Assembly: GCA_964466195.1 (NCBI GenBank)
Contig: CAYXMQ010000013.1
Coordinates: 29,440-93,439 of the forward strand
Source: PFJX01 sp964466195
Lineage (GTDB): Bacteria; Pseudomonadota; Gammaproteobacteria; Burkholderiales; Thiobacillaceae
DNA length: 64,000 bases
Reading direction: 5' to 3'
Shown: positions 8,635 through 17,843 of the stretch, piece after piece
How the letters are laid out: each line of letters begins with the position of its first letter
How positions within the stretch are numbered: the first letter of the stretch is position 1
Notes under the pieces: generated by a model
Told to the model about the DNA's origin: nothing
Seen by the model: only the letters and a program-made list of their open reading frames with translations
Databases searched by the model: none
Position numbers and translations under genes: made by a program

Positions 8635-10797
8635 TCAGTGCCGACTGGGTACGCCGCTTTCAGACAACACCGGCAAACGCACGCTGATGCGTGCGCCGCT
8701 GCACCCGGCGGCAACGACCCCGTTAGCGGCAATATTGCAGACATCGATTTCACCGTGATGCTCTTCAATAATCTTCTTGACCACCGGCAATCCCAACCCT
8801 GTGCCTTTCGGCTTGGTCGTGGCGTAAGGCTCGAACATGCGGTTCTTCAGCGCTTCCGGGAATCCGGCGCCATTGTCTTCTACGCTCAGCACGATACGCT
8901 CGTCTTCTTCGCGGGTGATCACGCGGATCAACGCGGTTGCGTCGTTTTCCTGCGCTTCCTGCGCATTTTTCAGCAGGTTGACCAGGACCTGGCGCAGTAG
9001 TGAAGGGTCGCCGGCTACCGCAGGCAGATCCGCCGCCAGATCAACCTGGATGGGAATGCCGGCTTGATAGAGTTCCAACACTTCGCGCACCAGACCATTC
9101 AGGTCGACCCGTTCGATGCGCGGTGAAGGCAGGCGGGCGTATTGCGCAAACGCATCGACCAGTCCTTTCAGCGCGGAAACCTGGCCGACGATGGTGGCGA
9201 CGGCACGGGTCAGCGTGTCGCGCGCAGCGCCTTCCAGCCGATCGGACAGCTTGGCCTCCAGGCGTTCGGCGGAAAGCTGAATCGGCGTCAGCGGATTCTT
9301 GATCTCATGCGCCATGCGTCGCGCCGCTTCGCCCCAGGCGGCGTCGCGCTGGGCCTGGATGAGCTGGGTGACATCGTCGAGCACCAGCACGTAGTCCGGC
9401 GTTTCGCCTTCCGACAGCGGCGTGCCGCGCACCAGCAAGATGCGGTTGCCGGCCGGCATGGTCAATTCCAGTTGCGCGCGCCAGGCCTGCGTCGGCGTGG
9501 CCTGAAAATTGCACGCAATGTCTTGCCCGAAGCGCCGCAGACTGCTGTCCTCTTCGCCCCATTCAGCCAGCTTGCACGCCTCCAGTTGCGAACGCGGCAG
9601 GCCGAGTATGGTGCTGGCGGCAGGGTTGGCCAGACGCACAGCGAGATTATGTTCCAGCGTCACCACGCCGGCAGTGACGCCTGACAGTACGCCCTCCAGA
9701 TAGGCGTTGGCTTCGAGAAGTTTGTCGTGGCTTTCGTCGGCGGCGGCGCGCGCGTCGGCGAGTTGCCGCGTCATCCGGTTGAACGACTGCGTCAGCATGC
9801 CGAGTTCGTCACGGCTGGAGACGGTATGCACCTGCGTGAAGTCGCCGCGCGCCACCGCCCGGGTACCGCGTGCGAGGGCTCGCAACGGAGCGGCCAGGCG
9901 TTCGGAAATGAGGAAGGCGAGGCTGAGCGCGGAAAACAAGGCCAGCGTCAGCGCCATGGTCAGCGAGATGCCGTACATGCGCTTCAGTCCGAGGCGCGAC
10001 AGCAGCAGTTCCTGATAACCCTGGCGAGCGGTTTCAACCTGTTGCGCGTCCTGCGCCAGTTGCGCCGGCACGGGTTGGCTGACTTGCAGCAGACGCAGGC
10101 TCTCTTTCAGCGACACCACATTGACCGGCACTGCGACATGCACCGCGATGCCGCCGCCAGGCGTGGCCTCCAGGCGTGACCAGGGCTGCATCGCGCGCGC
10201 CTGCCAGAGCGCGCCTTGTTCGAGGGGCGGCGGTATCAGCGAGCCGCGATTGGCGGAGGAAAAGGCGATCAACCTGCCGTTGTTGTCGAGCAAGGCGGCT
10301 TCTTGCACGCCGGCTGCCTCACGGAGTTCATCGAGCCGCGCAGCCTGCGACATCGGCGCCAACTCGCCGAGCTGGCGCGCCAGGTTTTCGCTCTTGCGCA
10401 CGACTTCGCGCTGGACATGTTCAAGCGCCGAGCGGCCCAGCGCCAGGCCGCCTTCGAGCGCATTTTCCATGCGCACGTCGAACCATGATTCGATCGAGCG
10501 GACCAGAAACTGCACGGAAACGCCATACACCACCATGCCGGGCACCAGGGCCATCAGGCTGATGATCAGGAACATGCGGGCGGTCAGCTTGGCGCCGAAC
10601 ACGCCGGCGCGGATGCGGCGCACCAGGATGAAGCCTTGATAGCTGATCAGCGCCACCAGGCCGACCGCCGCCGCGACGGTCAGGCCCAGCAGAAGCGACA
10701 GATGCCCGGCGAAGAATTCAGTGTTGTCGGCGGCGGTGGCGAGCAGTCCGATCAGTGCGGAGCCGAGCAGCAGACTGGCGGCAACCAGGTAGATCAT
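8635..10797 (-). CDS. ntrY: NtrY-like sensor histidine kinase
   Basis: Membrane sensor kinase of 720 residues. Three hydrophobic segments lie within the first 100 residues, then a periplasmic stretch to about 270, a further transmembrane helix, a HAMP linker (about 300-355), a PAS domain (LEGVLSGVTAGVVTLEHN onward), the HisKA box with phospho-acceptor His in RRMAHEIKNPLTPIQLSAER, and the HATPase (NLLKNAQEA, VEDNGAGFP, KGTGLGLPVVKK). This is the NtrY layout; known NtrYX pairs respond to nitrogen or redox state. Its start shares one base with the DUF4390 stop, and ntrX follows. Confidence 0.93.
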   Translation of the reverse strand: MIYLVAASLLLGSALIGLLATAADNTEFFAGHLSLLLGLTVAAAVGLVALISYQGFILVRRIRAGVFGAKLTARMFLIISLMALVPGMVVYGVSVQFLVRSIESWFDVRMENALEGGLALGRSALEHVQREVVRKSENLARQLGELAPMSQAARLDELREAAGVQEAALLDNNGRLIAFSSANRGSLIPPPLEQGALWQARAMQPWSRLEATPGGGIAVHVAVPVNVVSLKESLRLLQVSQPVPAQLAQDAQQVETARQGYQELLLSRLGLKRMYGISLTMALTLALFSALSLAFLISERLAAPLRALARGTRAVARGDFTQVHTVSSRDELGMLTQSFNRMTRQLADARAAADESHDKLLEANAYLEGVLSGVTAGVVTLEHNLAVRLANPAASTILGLPRSQLEACKLAEWGEEDSSLRRFGQDIACNFQATPTQAWRAQLELTMPAGNRILLVRGTPLSEGETPDYVLVLDDVTQLIQAQRDAAWGEAARRMAHEIKNPLTPIQLSAERLEAKLSDRLEGAARDTLTRAVATIVGQVSALKGLVDAFAQYARLPSPRIERVDLNGLVREVLELYQAGIPIQVDLAADLPAVAGDPSLLRQVLVNLLKNAQEAQENDATALIRVITREEDERIVLSVEDNGAGFPEALKNRMFEPYATTKPKGTGLGLPVVKKIIEEHHGEIDVCNIAANGVVAAGCSGARISVRLPVLSESGVPSRH

Positions 10798-11396
10798 CAG
10801 TATTTGAAACTGCGTTCTTGCCAGTCCGAATCCAGCTGCCAGCGCGCAGACGAAGCCAGGGCATTGACCTGCAGCGGTTTCGGCAACTGCGAGATGTCCA
10901 GGTACATGCGCACGTAGGCCTTGAAATCGGATTTGCGCTTCATCTGCTTGACGTTCAACACCGACCAGTCGCGCAGGTCGCCCACCGCATGCAGGGCCGC
11001 AGCCAGGCTGTCGTGCGTGCTGGACACGCCGGACAAGGTGACGTAGTACTGACGCAGCAGCGCGTTGTAGGACAGGCGGATGCTGCGTTCGATATCGATC
11101 AGGTTTTCCGACAGCCAGAAATCGCGCAGCCGCTCGGCTTCGAAGGCCTGGATGAAGGTCAGTTGCACGCCGCGCATCAAGGCGTTTTCCAGCGTAGCGG
11201 AAAGTTGAATGTCGAAATTGCCGGAAAGCTGGAACAACTCGCCCTTCTGGCTGATTTCGGCCTGCTCAAGCGTGATGCCGCCACCCGGTATCTTGGCGCT
11301 CTGCGCATGGCTGACGCGAGCGTCGGCGAGCGCTGCCACAGCGCCGGCGGCCACTACGACAGCGCGTAGAAAGTCACGTCTTGAGCAGGCGGGCAT
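10797..11396 (-). CDS. DUF4390 exported protein
   Basis: Exported protein of 199 residues of unknown function, regularly found between rsmB and ntrY in betaproteobacteria. I chose the start at 11396 because it gives a clean signal peptide, MPACSRRDFLRAVVVAAGAV, ending near HAQ. The SRRDFLR stretch fits a twin-arginine motif. The start overlaps the end of rsmB by 23 bases. The mature part (about 32-199) is a single beta-rich domain (GELFQLSGNFDIQLSATLEN, YYVTLSGVSSTHDSL). Its place directly before the sensor kinase suggests a periplasmic role linked to NtrY, which is inference only. Confidence 0.82.
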   Translation of the reverse strand: MPACSRRDFLRAVVVAAGAVAALADARVSHAQSAKIPGGGITLEQAEISQKGELFQLSGNFDIQLSATLENALMRGVQLTFIQAFEAERLRDFWLSENLIDIERSIRLSYNALLRQYYVTLSGVSSTHDSLAAALHAVGDLRDWSVLNVKQMKRKSDFKAYVRMYLDISQLPKPLQVNALASSARWQLDSDWQERSFKY

Positions 11397-12792
11397 AAAA
11401 AAATCCATCCATATCCGCAGTTGGCAATAGCAGAGTCCCCGGCTCATTTCTCTGATCGGAGCCGCTCTGAGCGGCGTCCCCATCGCCATCGGGACGCTTC
11501 GGCGAGCGGTTTATGCGCGCATTGGACAATAGCGCGACGGGTATGGGTCGGCCTTCGATGCCGTCATCGCCAGCCGAATCAATACGGGCATCGGGATGAC
11601 GGGCGAGGAAAGCGGAAATTTGTTCGCTGTTTTCGGCCTTGAACAGGCTGCAAGTAGCGTACAGCATTTTGCCACCCGGCTTCAGCAGCGGCCATAAAGC
11701 CTCCAGCAGTCTGCGCTGTTCGCGCGCCAGATGTTGCATATCCTCCGCACGCTTAAGCCATTTCCCGTCCGGATGCCGGCGCACGACGCCGGAAGCGGTG
11801 CAGGGCGCATCGAGCAGAATGCGATCGAACGGTTCCTTGTCCCACCACAGCGAGGGTTTGCCGGCGTCGCTGGCCTGCAAGCGGATGTTCGAAGCAGGCC
11901 GTTTGGATAAGCCCAGTCGATCCAGGTTTTCCTGCACATGGCGCAGGCGCTTGGCGTCATTGTCCAGTGCGACCAGAGCGAGATCGCAGCCTTCCAGCAG
12001 GTGGCCGGTTTTGCCACCGGGCGCCGCACAGGCGTCGAGCACGCGCATGCCGGCGTGCGCATCAAGCAGCGGCGCCGCCCATTGCGCAGCGAAATCCTGG
12101 ACGGAGACCAGCCCGGCCGCGAATCCGGGGAGTTCGGAGACCGGCAGCGGAGTGAGCAGGATCAAGGCGGCCGAGTCATCCGCCAACACCCGGTATTCAA
12201 GCCCGGCTGCGGCTAGCCGGGCGCAGTAGTCGGCGAGTGTGGTCCGGCGCAGATTGACTCGCAGCGTCATGGGCGGGCGGGTATTCTGGGCCGTGACGAT
12301 GCTTTCCCAGGTGTCAGGGTATTCCGCCTGCAAACGCTCCAGCCACCAAGCTGGGAAGTTCCAGCGCGCCTCCGGATTTTTAAGTACGGCCTGTTCCAGC
12401 GTCTCGCGCCTGCGCTGGAAATTGCGCAACACGGCATTGACGAAGGCGCGCGCGTAGGGAAAACGCTCTGCGGCCACCTGCACGGTTTCACTGACGGCGG
12501 CGTAGGCGGGCGATAGCCCGGCATCGAGTTCATGCAGGCCGACCAGCAGGTGTCCGATCAAGGCATCCGGTTGCACCGGGCGCTGGGTCAACTGTGCGAG
12601 GAAAAAACGCAGCCGCCCAGCCTCCCGCAAGACGCCGTAGGCCAGATTCTGTGCGGCGGCCAGGCTTTGGCTGCTGTCGGCGGCCAAGTCCGTGCGCAGG
12701 TTGGCCAGCGAAGTGGAGAGGCTATGGCCGTCGAGCAGCACGGCATTGATCAGATTGGCGGCGAGAAGGCGAGGAGAGGGGGCGGCGGACAT
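11374..12792 (-). CDS. rsmB: 16S rRNA m5C967 methyltransferase RsmB
   Basis: SAM-dependent RNA methyltransferase that makes 5-methylcytidine at 967 of 16S rRNA. From the chosen ATG the product has 472 residues. An N-terminal NusB-like helical domain (about 1-140, YAVSETVQVAAERFPYARAF) precedes the Rossmann domain: motif I VLDACAAPGGKTGHLLE, the first Cys in LDAPCTASGVVRRHPD and the catalytic Cys in MLYATCSLFKAENSEQI. A short polar insert (about 435-458, rich in Asp, Gly and Arg) precedes the usual DGFFYARL end. The frame stays open to 12948, but residues before 12792 look non-coding. No strong SD is visible. Confidence 0.93.
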   Translation of the reverse strand: MSAAPSPRLLAANLINAVLLDGHSLSTSLANLRTDLAADSSQSLAAAQNLAYGVLREAGRLRFFLAQLTQRPVQPDALIGHLLVGLHELDAGLSPAYAAVSETVQVAAERFPYARAFVNAVLRNFQRRRETLEQAVLKNPEARWNFPAWWLERLQAEYPDTWESIVTAQNTRPPMTLRVNLRRTTLADYCARLAAAGLEYRVLADDSAALILLTPLPVSELPGFAAGLVSVQDFAAQWAAPLLDAHAGMRVLDACAAPGGKTGHLLEGCDLALVALDNDAKRLRHVQENLDRLGLSKRPASNIRLQASDAGKPSLWWDKEPFDRILLDAPCTASGVVRRHPDGKWLKRAEDMQHLAREQRRLLEALWPLLKPGGKMLYATCSLFKAENSEQISAFLARHPDARIDSAGDDGIEGRPIPVALLSNARINRSPKRPDGDGDAAQSGSDQRNEPGTLLLPTADMDGFFYARLLKT

Positions 12793-12929
12793 GGCGCTAT
12801 TGTCGCCCATAGCCGGGCAGGCTGGGCTGCATCGTCTTGCATTCAAGAACGCCTTGCTTCCGCCGATAAGGCTGGAACCTGCGGCCACACCATGCGCATA
12901 GATGCGGTTTTTGTCTTTGGAGATAGGCA

Positions 12930-13445
12930 ATGAATAACGTTGAATCACTGCGCCACGATCTGGTCGGTATCGTGGGGGAGCTGCAAACCGCCTTGCGTGA
13001 AATCGGCAGCGATAACTTGCCGCAGACCGAAATCGTCAGCAATGCCCGCGATCGCTTGCGTTACATCGCGACCTTGACCGAACAGTCGGCCAGCCAGACC
13101 TTGTATGCGGCGGAGTCGATCAGCGACAGCCTGCACAAGCAACAAACCGCTGCGCGTCTATTGCTGAAAAAAGTGCGCTCGCCGCATGCGCGCGCCTTTC
13201 TGCAGGATATGGAAACGCAGCATGAGCAGGCCCTGGGCCAGGTCCGGGAAATCATCCAGGCACAGGCATTTCAGGATCTGGTCGGCCAGGTCATCAATAA
13301 ACTGATGCTGACCATCGAGAAAATGGAAACCAGTCTGGCGCATTTGCTATTGGAAGAAGAGGCTGACCCGGGGCTTCTTTCCGGCCCGCAAGTGCACAGT
13401 GCGGAACAGGTCAGTCAGGCCGACGTCGACGATTTGTTTGGCTGA
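12930..13445 (+). CDS. cheZ: CheZ-like protein phosphatase
   Basis: Chemotaxis phosphatase that accelerates dephosphorylation of CheY-P, 171 residues against about 214 in E. coli. The signature helix AQAFQDLVGQVINKL holds the Asp and Gln corresponding to E. coli CheZ Asp143 and Gln147. The C-terminal tail QADVDDLFG matches the short amphipathic helix that docks on CheY. The rest is predicted as a long helical hairpin. There are no che or fla genes beside it: rsmB diverges upstream and a diguanylate cyclase converges downstream. The frame is preceded by GGAGATAGGCA, a good SD. Confidence 0.88.
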   Translation: MNNVESLRHDLVGIVGELQTALREIGSDNLPQTEIVSNARDRLRYIATLTEQSASQTLYAAESISDSLHKQQTAARLLLKKVRSPHARAFLQDMETQHEQALGQVREIIQAQAFQDLVGQVINKLMLTIEKMETSLAHLLLEEEADPGLLSGPQVHSAEQVSQADVDDLFG

Positions 13446-13464
13446 GCGTTCGGCTCGGCTGCCG

Positions 13465-14424
13465 TCAATTCGAGATATTGATCAGATTGCGGCCGCTGTT
13501 CTTGGCGCTGTACAGCGCCTCGTCGGCGCGGCGCAGCAGGGCGTGGCCGTTTTCGTCAGAGCGCAGCAGTGCGATGCCGGCGCTGAACGTGGTGTTGATG
13601 CGCTGGCCTTCATAATTGAGCGGCGACTTGCTCATCAGCTGCTGGACCCGAACGAGTACCAAATGGGCGCCGCGCGCGTCGGTGTCAGGCAGGATCAACG
13701 TGAATTCCTCTCCGCCGTAGCGCACCAGCGCATCGGATTTGCGCATGATCGATTTGATCAGGCTGGCGAAGTGAACCAGCATCTGGTCGCCGGCTTCATG
13801 GCCGTGGTCGTCGTTGACCCGCTTGAAATGATCGAGATCGAGCATGCCGAGCGACAACGGTCGCTTGCCCCGCTGCGCCCGCGCGATTTCACGGCTCAGG
13901 GTTTGTTCCAGCCCGCGCCGATTGAGCGTGCCGGTAAGTGCATCCTCATTCAGTAGTTGCCGGGTTTCGGCCATCTCCTCCTGCAACGAGGTCAGCGCCC
14001 GCTTGGTTTCGACCAGATCCTTGTGGCTGGCTTCAACGGTGTTTTGTATGCCGCCGGCCTGCATGACCACCGTGGAGAGCAGGCGCAGGATTTCGTTTTT
14101 ATCGCGGCTGCCCCGCAAATTGTCGACATTGCCGGCCAGGTCCTTGTTTTTGCCGTCCAGATCCTTGGCCAGGGTTTCCGTTTTGTCCGTCACGTGCTGC
14201 AGCATTTGTCGCAGCATGGCGAGCAATTCGTTATAGAACTTGGTATTCGGTTGGGTCGCTACGGTCTCAGGCGAAGGTTCAGCCGCCGAATCCGCAGTTT
14301 GCCTTCGCGGCAGACCGGAGAGGGCGTAGTAATAGTCTGCATAGTTTTCCGGCGTCGGCGGAATGCCGGCGTCCCTGAGCTGCTGCATAACCGTTATGCC
14401 GATGACGTTGGGGGTCTGCGCCAT
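13465..14424 (-). CDS. GGDEF-domain diguanylate cyclase
   Basis: Cytoplasmic protein of 319 residues from the ATG at 14424; a TTG 13 codons earlier is an alternative and neither has a clear SD. The C-terminal GGDEF domain (about 160-319) has the active-site motif RYGGEEF and, five residues before it, RKSD as the inhibitory RxxD site, so it should make cyclic di-GMP with product inhibition. The N-terminal part starts with IGITVMQQLRDAGIPPTPEN and continues as a likely coiled coil (LAKDLDGKNKDLAGN). No transmembrane segment is seen. It converges on cheZ, which suggests, but does not prove, a shared role in motility control. Confidence 0.9.
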   Translation of the reverse strand: MAQTPNVIGITVMQQLRDAGIPPTPENYADYYYALSGLPRRQTADSAAEPSPETVATQPNTKFYNELLAMLRQMLQHVTDKTETLAKDLDGKNKDLAGNVDNLRGSRDKNEILRLLSTVVMQAGGIQNTVEASHKDLVETKRALTSLQEEMAETRQLLNEDALTGTLNRRGLEQTLSREIARAQRGKRPLSLGMLDLDHFKRVNDDHGHEAGDQMLVHFASLIKSIMRKSDALVRYGGEEFTLILPDTDARGAHLVLVRVQQLMSKSPLNYEGQRINTTFSAGIALLRSDENGHALLRRADEALYSAKNSGRNLINISN

Positions 14425-14549
14425 GTTTCGAATTGGGTCGATGTGTGAGAGTTTGTCCGCCAAGCCGCATCATATCGGTGAACTGGCGACATTCTTTAAC
14501 CCAACGGATAATCGTCGGCGCTTTTCTTCGTCGGCACACCTGCGTCCTT

Positions 14550-15932
14550 ATGCATATTCATATTCTCGGTATTTGTGGCACCTTCATGGGCGGTATCGCC
14601 GTTTTGGCCAAGCAGGCTGGCCATACCGTAACCGGTTGCGACGCCAATGTGTATCCGCCGATGAGTACGCAACTGGAGGCGCAGGGTATCCGCCTGAGCG
14701 AAGGCTTCGGCCTGGAGCAACTGGACCTGAAGCCGGACATCTATGTCATCGGCAATGTGGTGACGCGCGGCAAGCAGCCGCTGATGGAGGAAATCCTGAA
14801 CCGCGGTCTGCCTTACATTTCCGGGCCGCAATGGTTGTTCGAGAACGTTCTGCGCGACAAATGGGTGCTGGCGGTGGCCGGCACCCACGGCAAGACCACG
14901 ACCTCCTCGATGCTGGCCTGGATACTGGAAGACTGCGGACTCGATCCCGGTTACCTGATCGGCGGCGTGCCGATGAATTTCGGCGTTTCCGCGCGCCTCA
15001 CGGACAGCCCGTTTTTCGTGATCGAAGCGGATGAATACGACACCGCCTTTTTCGACAAGCGTTCCAAGTTCGTGCATTACCACCCGCGCACGCTGGTGTT
15101 GAACAATCTGGAATACGACCACGCCGACATCTTTCCCGATCTGGCTGCGATCGAAACCCAGTTCCATCATCTCGTGCGCACGGTGCCGTCCAATGGCCTG
15201 GTGGTCGCCAATGGCGGCGACGACAACATTCTGCGTGCGCTCGGCCGCGGCTGCTGGAGCGCCGTCGAGTATTTCGGCGGCAGGGGGCTGGGCTGGAAAG
15301 CGCAGGCGGCGAATGCCGACGCCTTCGATGTGACGCTGGATGGCCAGCCGGCGGGGCGGGTCGACTGGGGCTTGCAGGGCGAGCACAACCGCCTGAATGC
15401 GCTGGCGGCGCTCGCCGCCGCTCGCCATGCCGGCGTGCCGGTGAAACAGGGCATCGCCGCGCTGGGTCGTTTCCGCAACGTCAAACGGCGCATGGAAGTG
15501 CGCGGCGAGGTGCATGTCGGAGCAGGAAAAATCACGCTGTATGACGACTTTGCGCATCACCCGACGGCCATCGCGACGACGCTGGCGGGCTTGCGCGCCA
15601 AGGTCGGCGCATCTGGCAACCCCTCCGGCCGCATCCTGGCCGTGCTGGAGCCGCGTTCCAACACCATGAAACTGGGCGTCATGAAAGACCAGTTGCCGGC
15701 CAGCCTGGCGCAGGCGGATAGGGTGTTTTGCTACAGCGGCGGCATCGATTGGGATGTCGCCGCGGCGATGGCGCCGCTAGGTGACAAGGCGACGACCGAG
15801 GCCGATCTGGCGAGTCTGATCGAGCGCATCGCCGCCCAGGCGCAGCCGGGCGATCAGATCGTGGTGATGAGCAACGGCGGCTTCGGCGGCATCCACGATA
15901 CCTTGTTGGCGCGCTTGCGCGCCGGAAGTTAG
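14550..15932 (+). CDS. mpl: UDP-MurNAc:L-Ala-gamma-D-Glu-meso-DAP ligase (Mpl)
   Basis: Peptidoglycan-recycling Mur ligase that joins the salvaged tripeptide to UDP-MurNAc; 460 residues, the usual size. It opens with the Rossmann segment HIHILGICGTFMGGIAVLAK, the Mpl form of the MurC start, followed by the ATP loop AVAGTHGKTTTSSMLAW, the segment VIEADEYDTAFFDKR and the C-terminal DDFAHHPTAIATTLAGL. The start was taken at 14550 where homology to the family begins; the longer open frame overlaps the diverging cyclase gene. It is seven bases ahead of the ABC permease gene. Confidence 0.95.
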   Translation: MHIHILGICGTFMGGIAVLAKQAGHTVTGCDANVYPPMSTQLEAQGIRLSEGFGLEQLDLKPDIYVIGNVVTRGKQPLMEEILNRGLPYISGPQWLFENVLRDKWVLAVAGTHGKTTTSSMLAWILEDCGLDPGYLIGGVPMNFGVSARLTDSPFFVIEADEYDTAFFDKRSKFVHYHPRTLVLNNLEYDHADIFPDLAAIETQFHHLVRTVPSNGLVVANGGDDNILRALGRGCWSAVEYFGGRGLGWKAQAANADAFDVTLDGQPAGRVDWGLQGEHNRLNALAALAAARHAGVPVKQGIAALGRFRNVKRRMEVRGEVHVGAGKITLYDDFAHHPTAIATTLAGLRAKVGASGNPSGRILAVLEPRSNTMKLGVMKDQLPASLAQADRVFCYSGGIDWDVAAAMAPLGDKATTEADLASLIERIAAQAQPGDQIVVMSNGGFGGIHDTLLARLRAGS

Positions 15933-15939
15933 CCGCCAG

Positions 15940-17064
15940 ATGACGGATGCCAGCCCCAGCCTCGATTGTGTAACGACGGCTGACGGCTGCGAGCTGAAAC
16001 CGCGCGGGCGCTGGTGCATCGACCAGCTCGAACGGCTCGATGCCTTGTTATGCCGTACGCCGGTGCCGCACGATCGCAGCGTGCGGGTCGATGCCAGCGA
16101 ACTGACCGACCTCGATAGCGCCGGCGTCATGCTGGTCGTGAATCGGCTGCGCGCGCAGGGCGTGGTGTGGTCGAACATCGTGCTGGTCGACTTCAGCGCG
16201 CATCAACTCGATCTGATTCATCTGGTGGCCGAGCGCATGGATACGCGTGCGCAGCCGCGGCGCGGCGGACAGGCTTGGTTGCCGTTGCTCGGCAAAAAAG
16301 CGACCGAATGGGCTCGTTCCCTCGTCAGCCAGTTCGTCTTTTTCGGCCGCATCGTTGAAGGCGTGGCCGAAATCGTGCGGCGGCCGCGTCTGCTGCGTCT
16401 GAAGGAATGCACGTCGCAACTGGAGGCGGTCGGCCTGAATGCACTGCCCATCGTGATTTTGATGACGTTTCTGATCGGCGTGGTGTTTGCGTTTCTGCTT
16501 GGCATCCAGGTGCGCAAATTCGGCGCCAATATTTTCATCGTCGATGGCGTCTCCATCGCCATCGCGCGCGAACTGGCGCCGCTGCTGACGGCCATCCTGA
16601 TTGCCGGCCGTTCGGGGGCGGCCTTTACCGCGCAGATCGGCGCGATGAAGGTCACCGAGGAGATCGACGCCATCGCCACGCTGGGCCTGTCGCCCATTCA
16701 GGTGCTGGTGCTGCCGCGCCTGTTCGCCATCATTCTCGCCATGCCCTTATTGACCTTCGTCGGCGACGCCATGGGCATCCTTGGTTCGGCGTTGGTCGCC
16801 AATGCGCAACTGGATATCACCTACTACACATTTTTCGAGCGGCTGAAGTCGGTGTTGCCGATCGAGACGGTGCTGTTCGGCTTGTCCAAAACGCCGGTGT
16901 TCGCGGCGGCGATTGCGTTGATCGCGTGTCGCAACGGTTTCGCCGTGCAGCGTGATGCACGCAGCGTCGGCGAGTACACGACCCGCACCGTGGTGCAGAG
17001 CCTGGTCGCGGTGATTCTGATCGATTCCTTGTTCGCCATCGCGTTTCCCGAGGTCGGCCAGTGA
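15940..17064 (+). CDS. MlaE-type ABC transporter permease with N-terminal STAS domain
   Basis: Inner-membrane permease of a phospholipid/organic-solvent (Mla/Ttg2/Tgd) transporter, 374 residues. The first 100 residues form a STAS-like domain (SVRVDASELTDLDSAGVML), which in E. coli is the separate protein MlaB, so here MlaB and MlaE functions are fused. From about residue 150 comes the MlaE domain with five or six membrane segments and the coupling signature AGRSGAAFTAQIGAMKVTEE. It overlaps the ATPase gene by four bases (GTGA). Together with the next three genes it forms a complete lipid-transport operon. Confidence 0.92.
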   Translation: MTDASPSLDCVTTADGCELKPRGRWCIDQLERLDALLCRTPVPHDRSVRVDASELTDLDSAGVMLVVNRLRAQGVVWSNIVLVDFSAHQLDLIHLVAERMDTRAQPRRGGQAWLPLLGKKATEWARSLVSQFVFFGRIVEGVAEIVRRPRLLRLKECTSQLEAVGLNALPIVILMTFLIGVVFAFLLGIQVRKFGANIFIVDGVSIAIARELAPLLTAILIAGRSGAAFTAQIGAMKVTEEIDAIATLGLSPIQVLVLPRLFAIILAMPLLTFVGDAMGILGSALVANAQLDITYYTFFERLKSVLPIETVLFGLSKTPVFAAAIALIACRNGFAVQRDARSVGEYTTRTVVQSLVAVILIDSLFAIAFPEVGQ

Positions 17065-17843
17065 GCCGCCAGAGCGAAGAGTCCGCGTTGGCGGCCAGCC
17101 CGCCGGTCCTGCAAGTCGAAGGCATCCATACGCATTTGGGCGGCCACTGGCTGCACAAGGGCGTCGATTTCTCCATCGGCCGCGGCGAGGTGGTGGCGTT
17201 GATAGGCGGCAGCGGCACCGGCAAGAGCGTGCTGTTGCGTGAGTGCATCGGATTGATGCGGCCGAGTCGCGGCCGAGTGCGTCTGTTCGGCGAGAACATT
17301 TGCGAGCTGTCGCGCAACGAACTCAATCAGGTGCGCAGCCGATTCGGCGTGCTGTTTCAGGAGGGCGCGTTGTTTTCCTCGTTGAGCGTGGCGGAAAACG
17401 TCGCCGCGCCGCTGGTCGAGCACACCGTATTGCCGCCGAAGCTGCGCGACGAACTGGTGGCGATGAAAATTCGTCTGGCCGGGTTGCCGATGAACGCCGC
17501 CGACAAACGTCCGAGCGAGCTATCCGGCGGCATGAAAAAGCGCGCCGCTTTGGCGCGTGCGCTGGCGCTGGAGCCGGAATTGCTGTTCCTGGACGAGCCC
17601 ACGTCCGGCCTCGACCCGATCAGCGCGCGGGAATTCGACCATCTGCTGCGCGTGCTGTGCGACAGTCTCGGCCTGACTGCGTTGATGGCCACGCATGACC
17701 TCGATACCCTCTGGGGCATGGTCGATCGGGTCATCGTCCTGCACGGCGGCAAGGTGATCGCCGACGGGCCGGTCAAACTTGTGGCGGAACACGAGCATGA
17801 ATGGATACGGGAATATTTTTCCGCCCATTCGGGAAGGAGGTAG
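17061..17843 (+). CDS. MlaF-type ABC transporter ATPase
   Basis: Cytoplasmic ATPase of 260 residues that powers the lipid transporter. Walker A is LIGGSGTGKSVLLRE, the signature is LSGGMKKRAALARALALEPE, Walker B LLFLDEPTSGLDPISAREFD and the switch His lies in MATHDLDT. It starts with GTG inside the permease stop region and ends directly against the MCE gene; its last codons supply that gene's SD (GGAAGGAGG). Confidence 0.95.
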   Translation: MSRQSEESALAASPPVLQVEGIHTHLGGHWLHKGVDFSIGRGEVVALIGGSGTGKSVLLRECIGLMRPSRGRVRLFGENICELSRNELNQVRSRFGVLFQEGALFSSLSVAENVAAPLVEHTVLPPKLRDELVAMKIRLAGLPMNAADKRPSELSGGMKKRAALARALALEPELLFLDEPTSGLDPISAREFDHLLRVLCDSLGLTALMATHDLDTLWGMVDRVIVLHGGKVIADGPVKLVAEHEHEWIREYFSAHSGRR

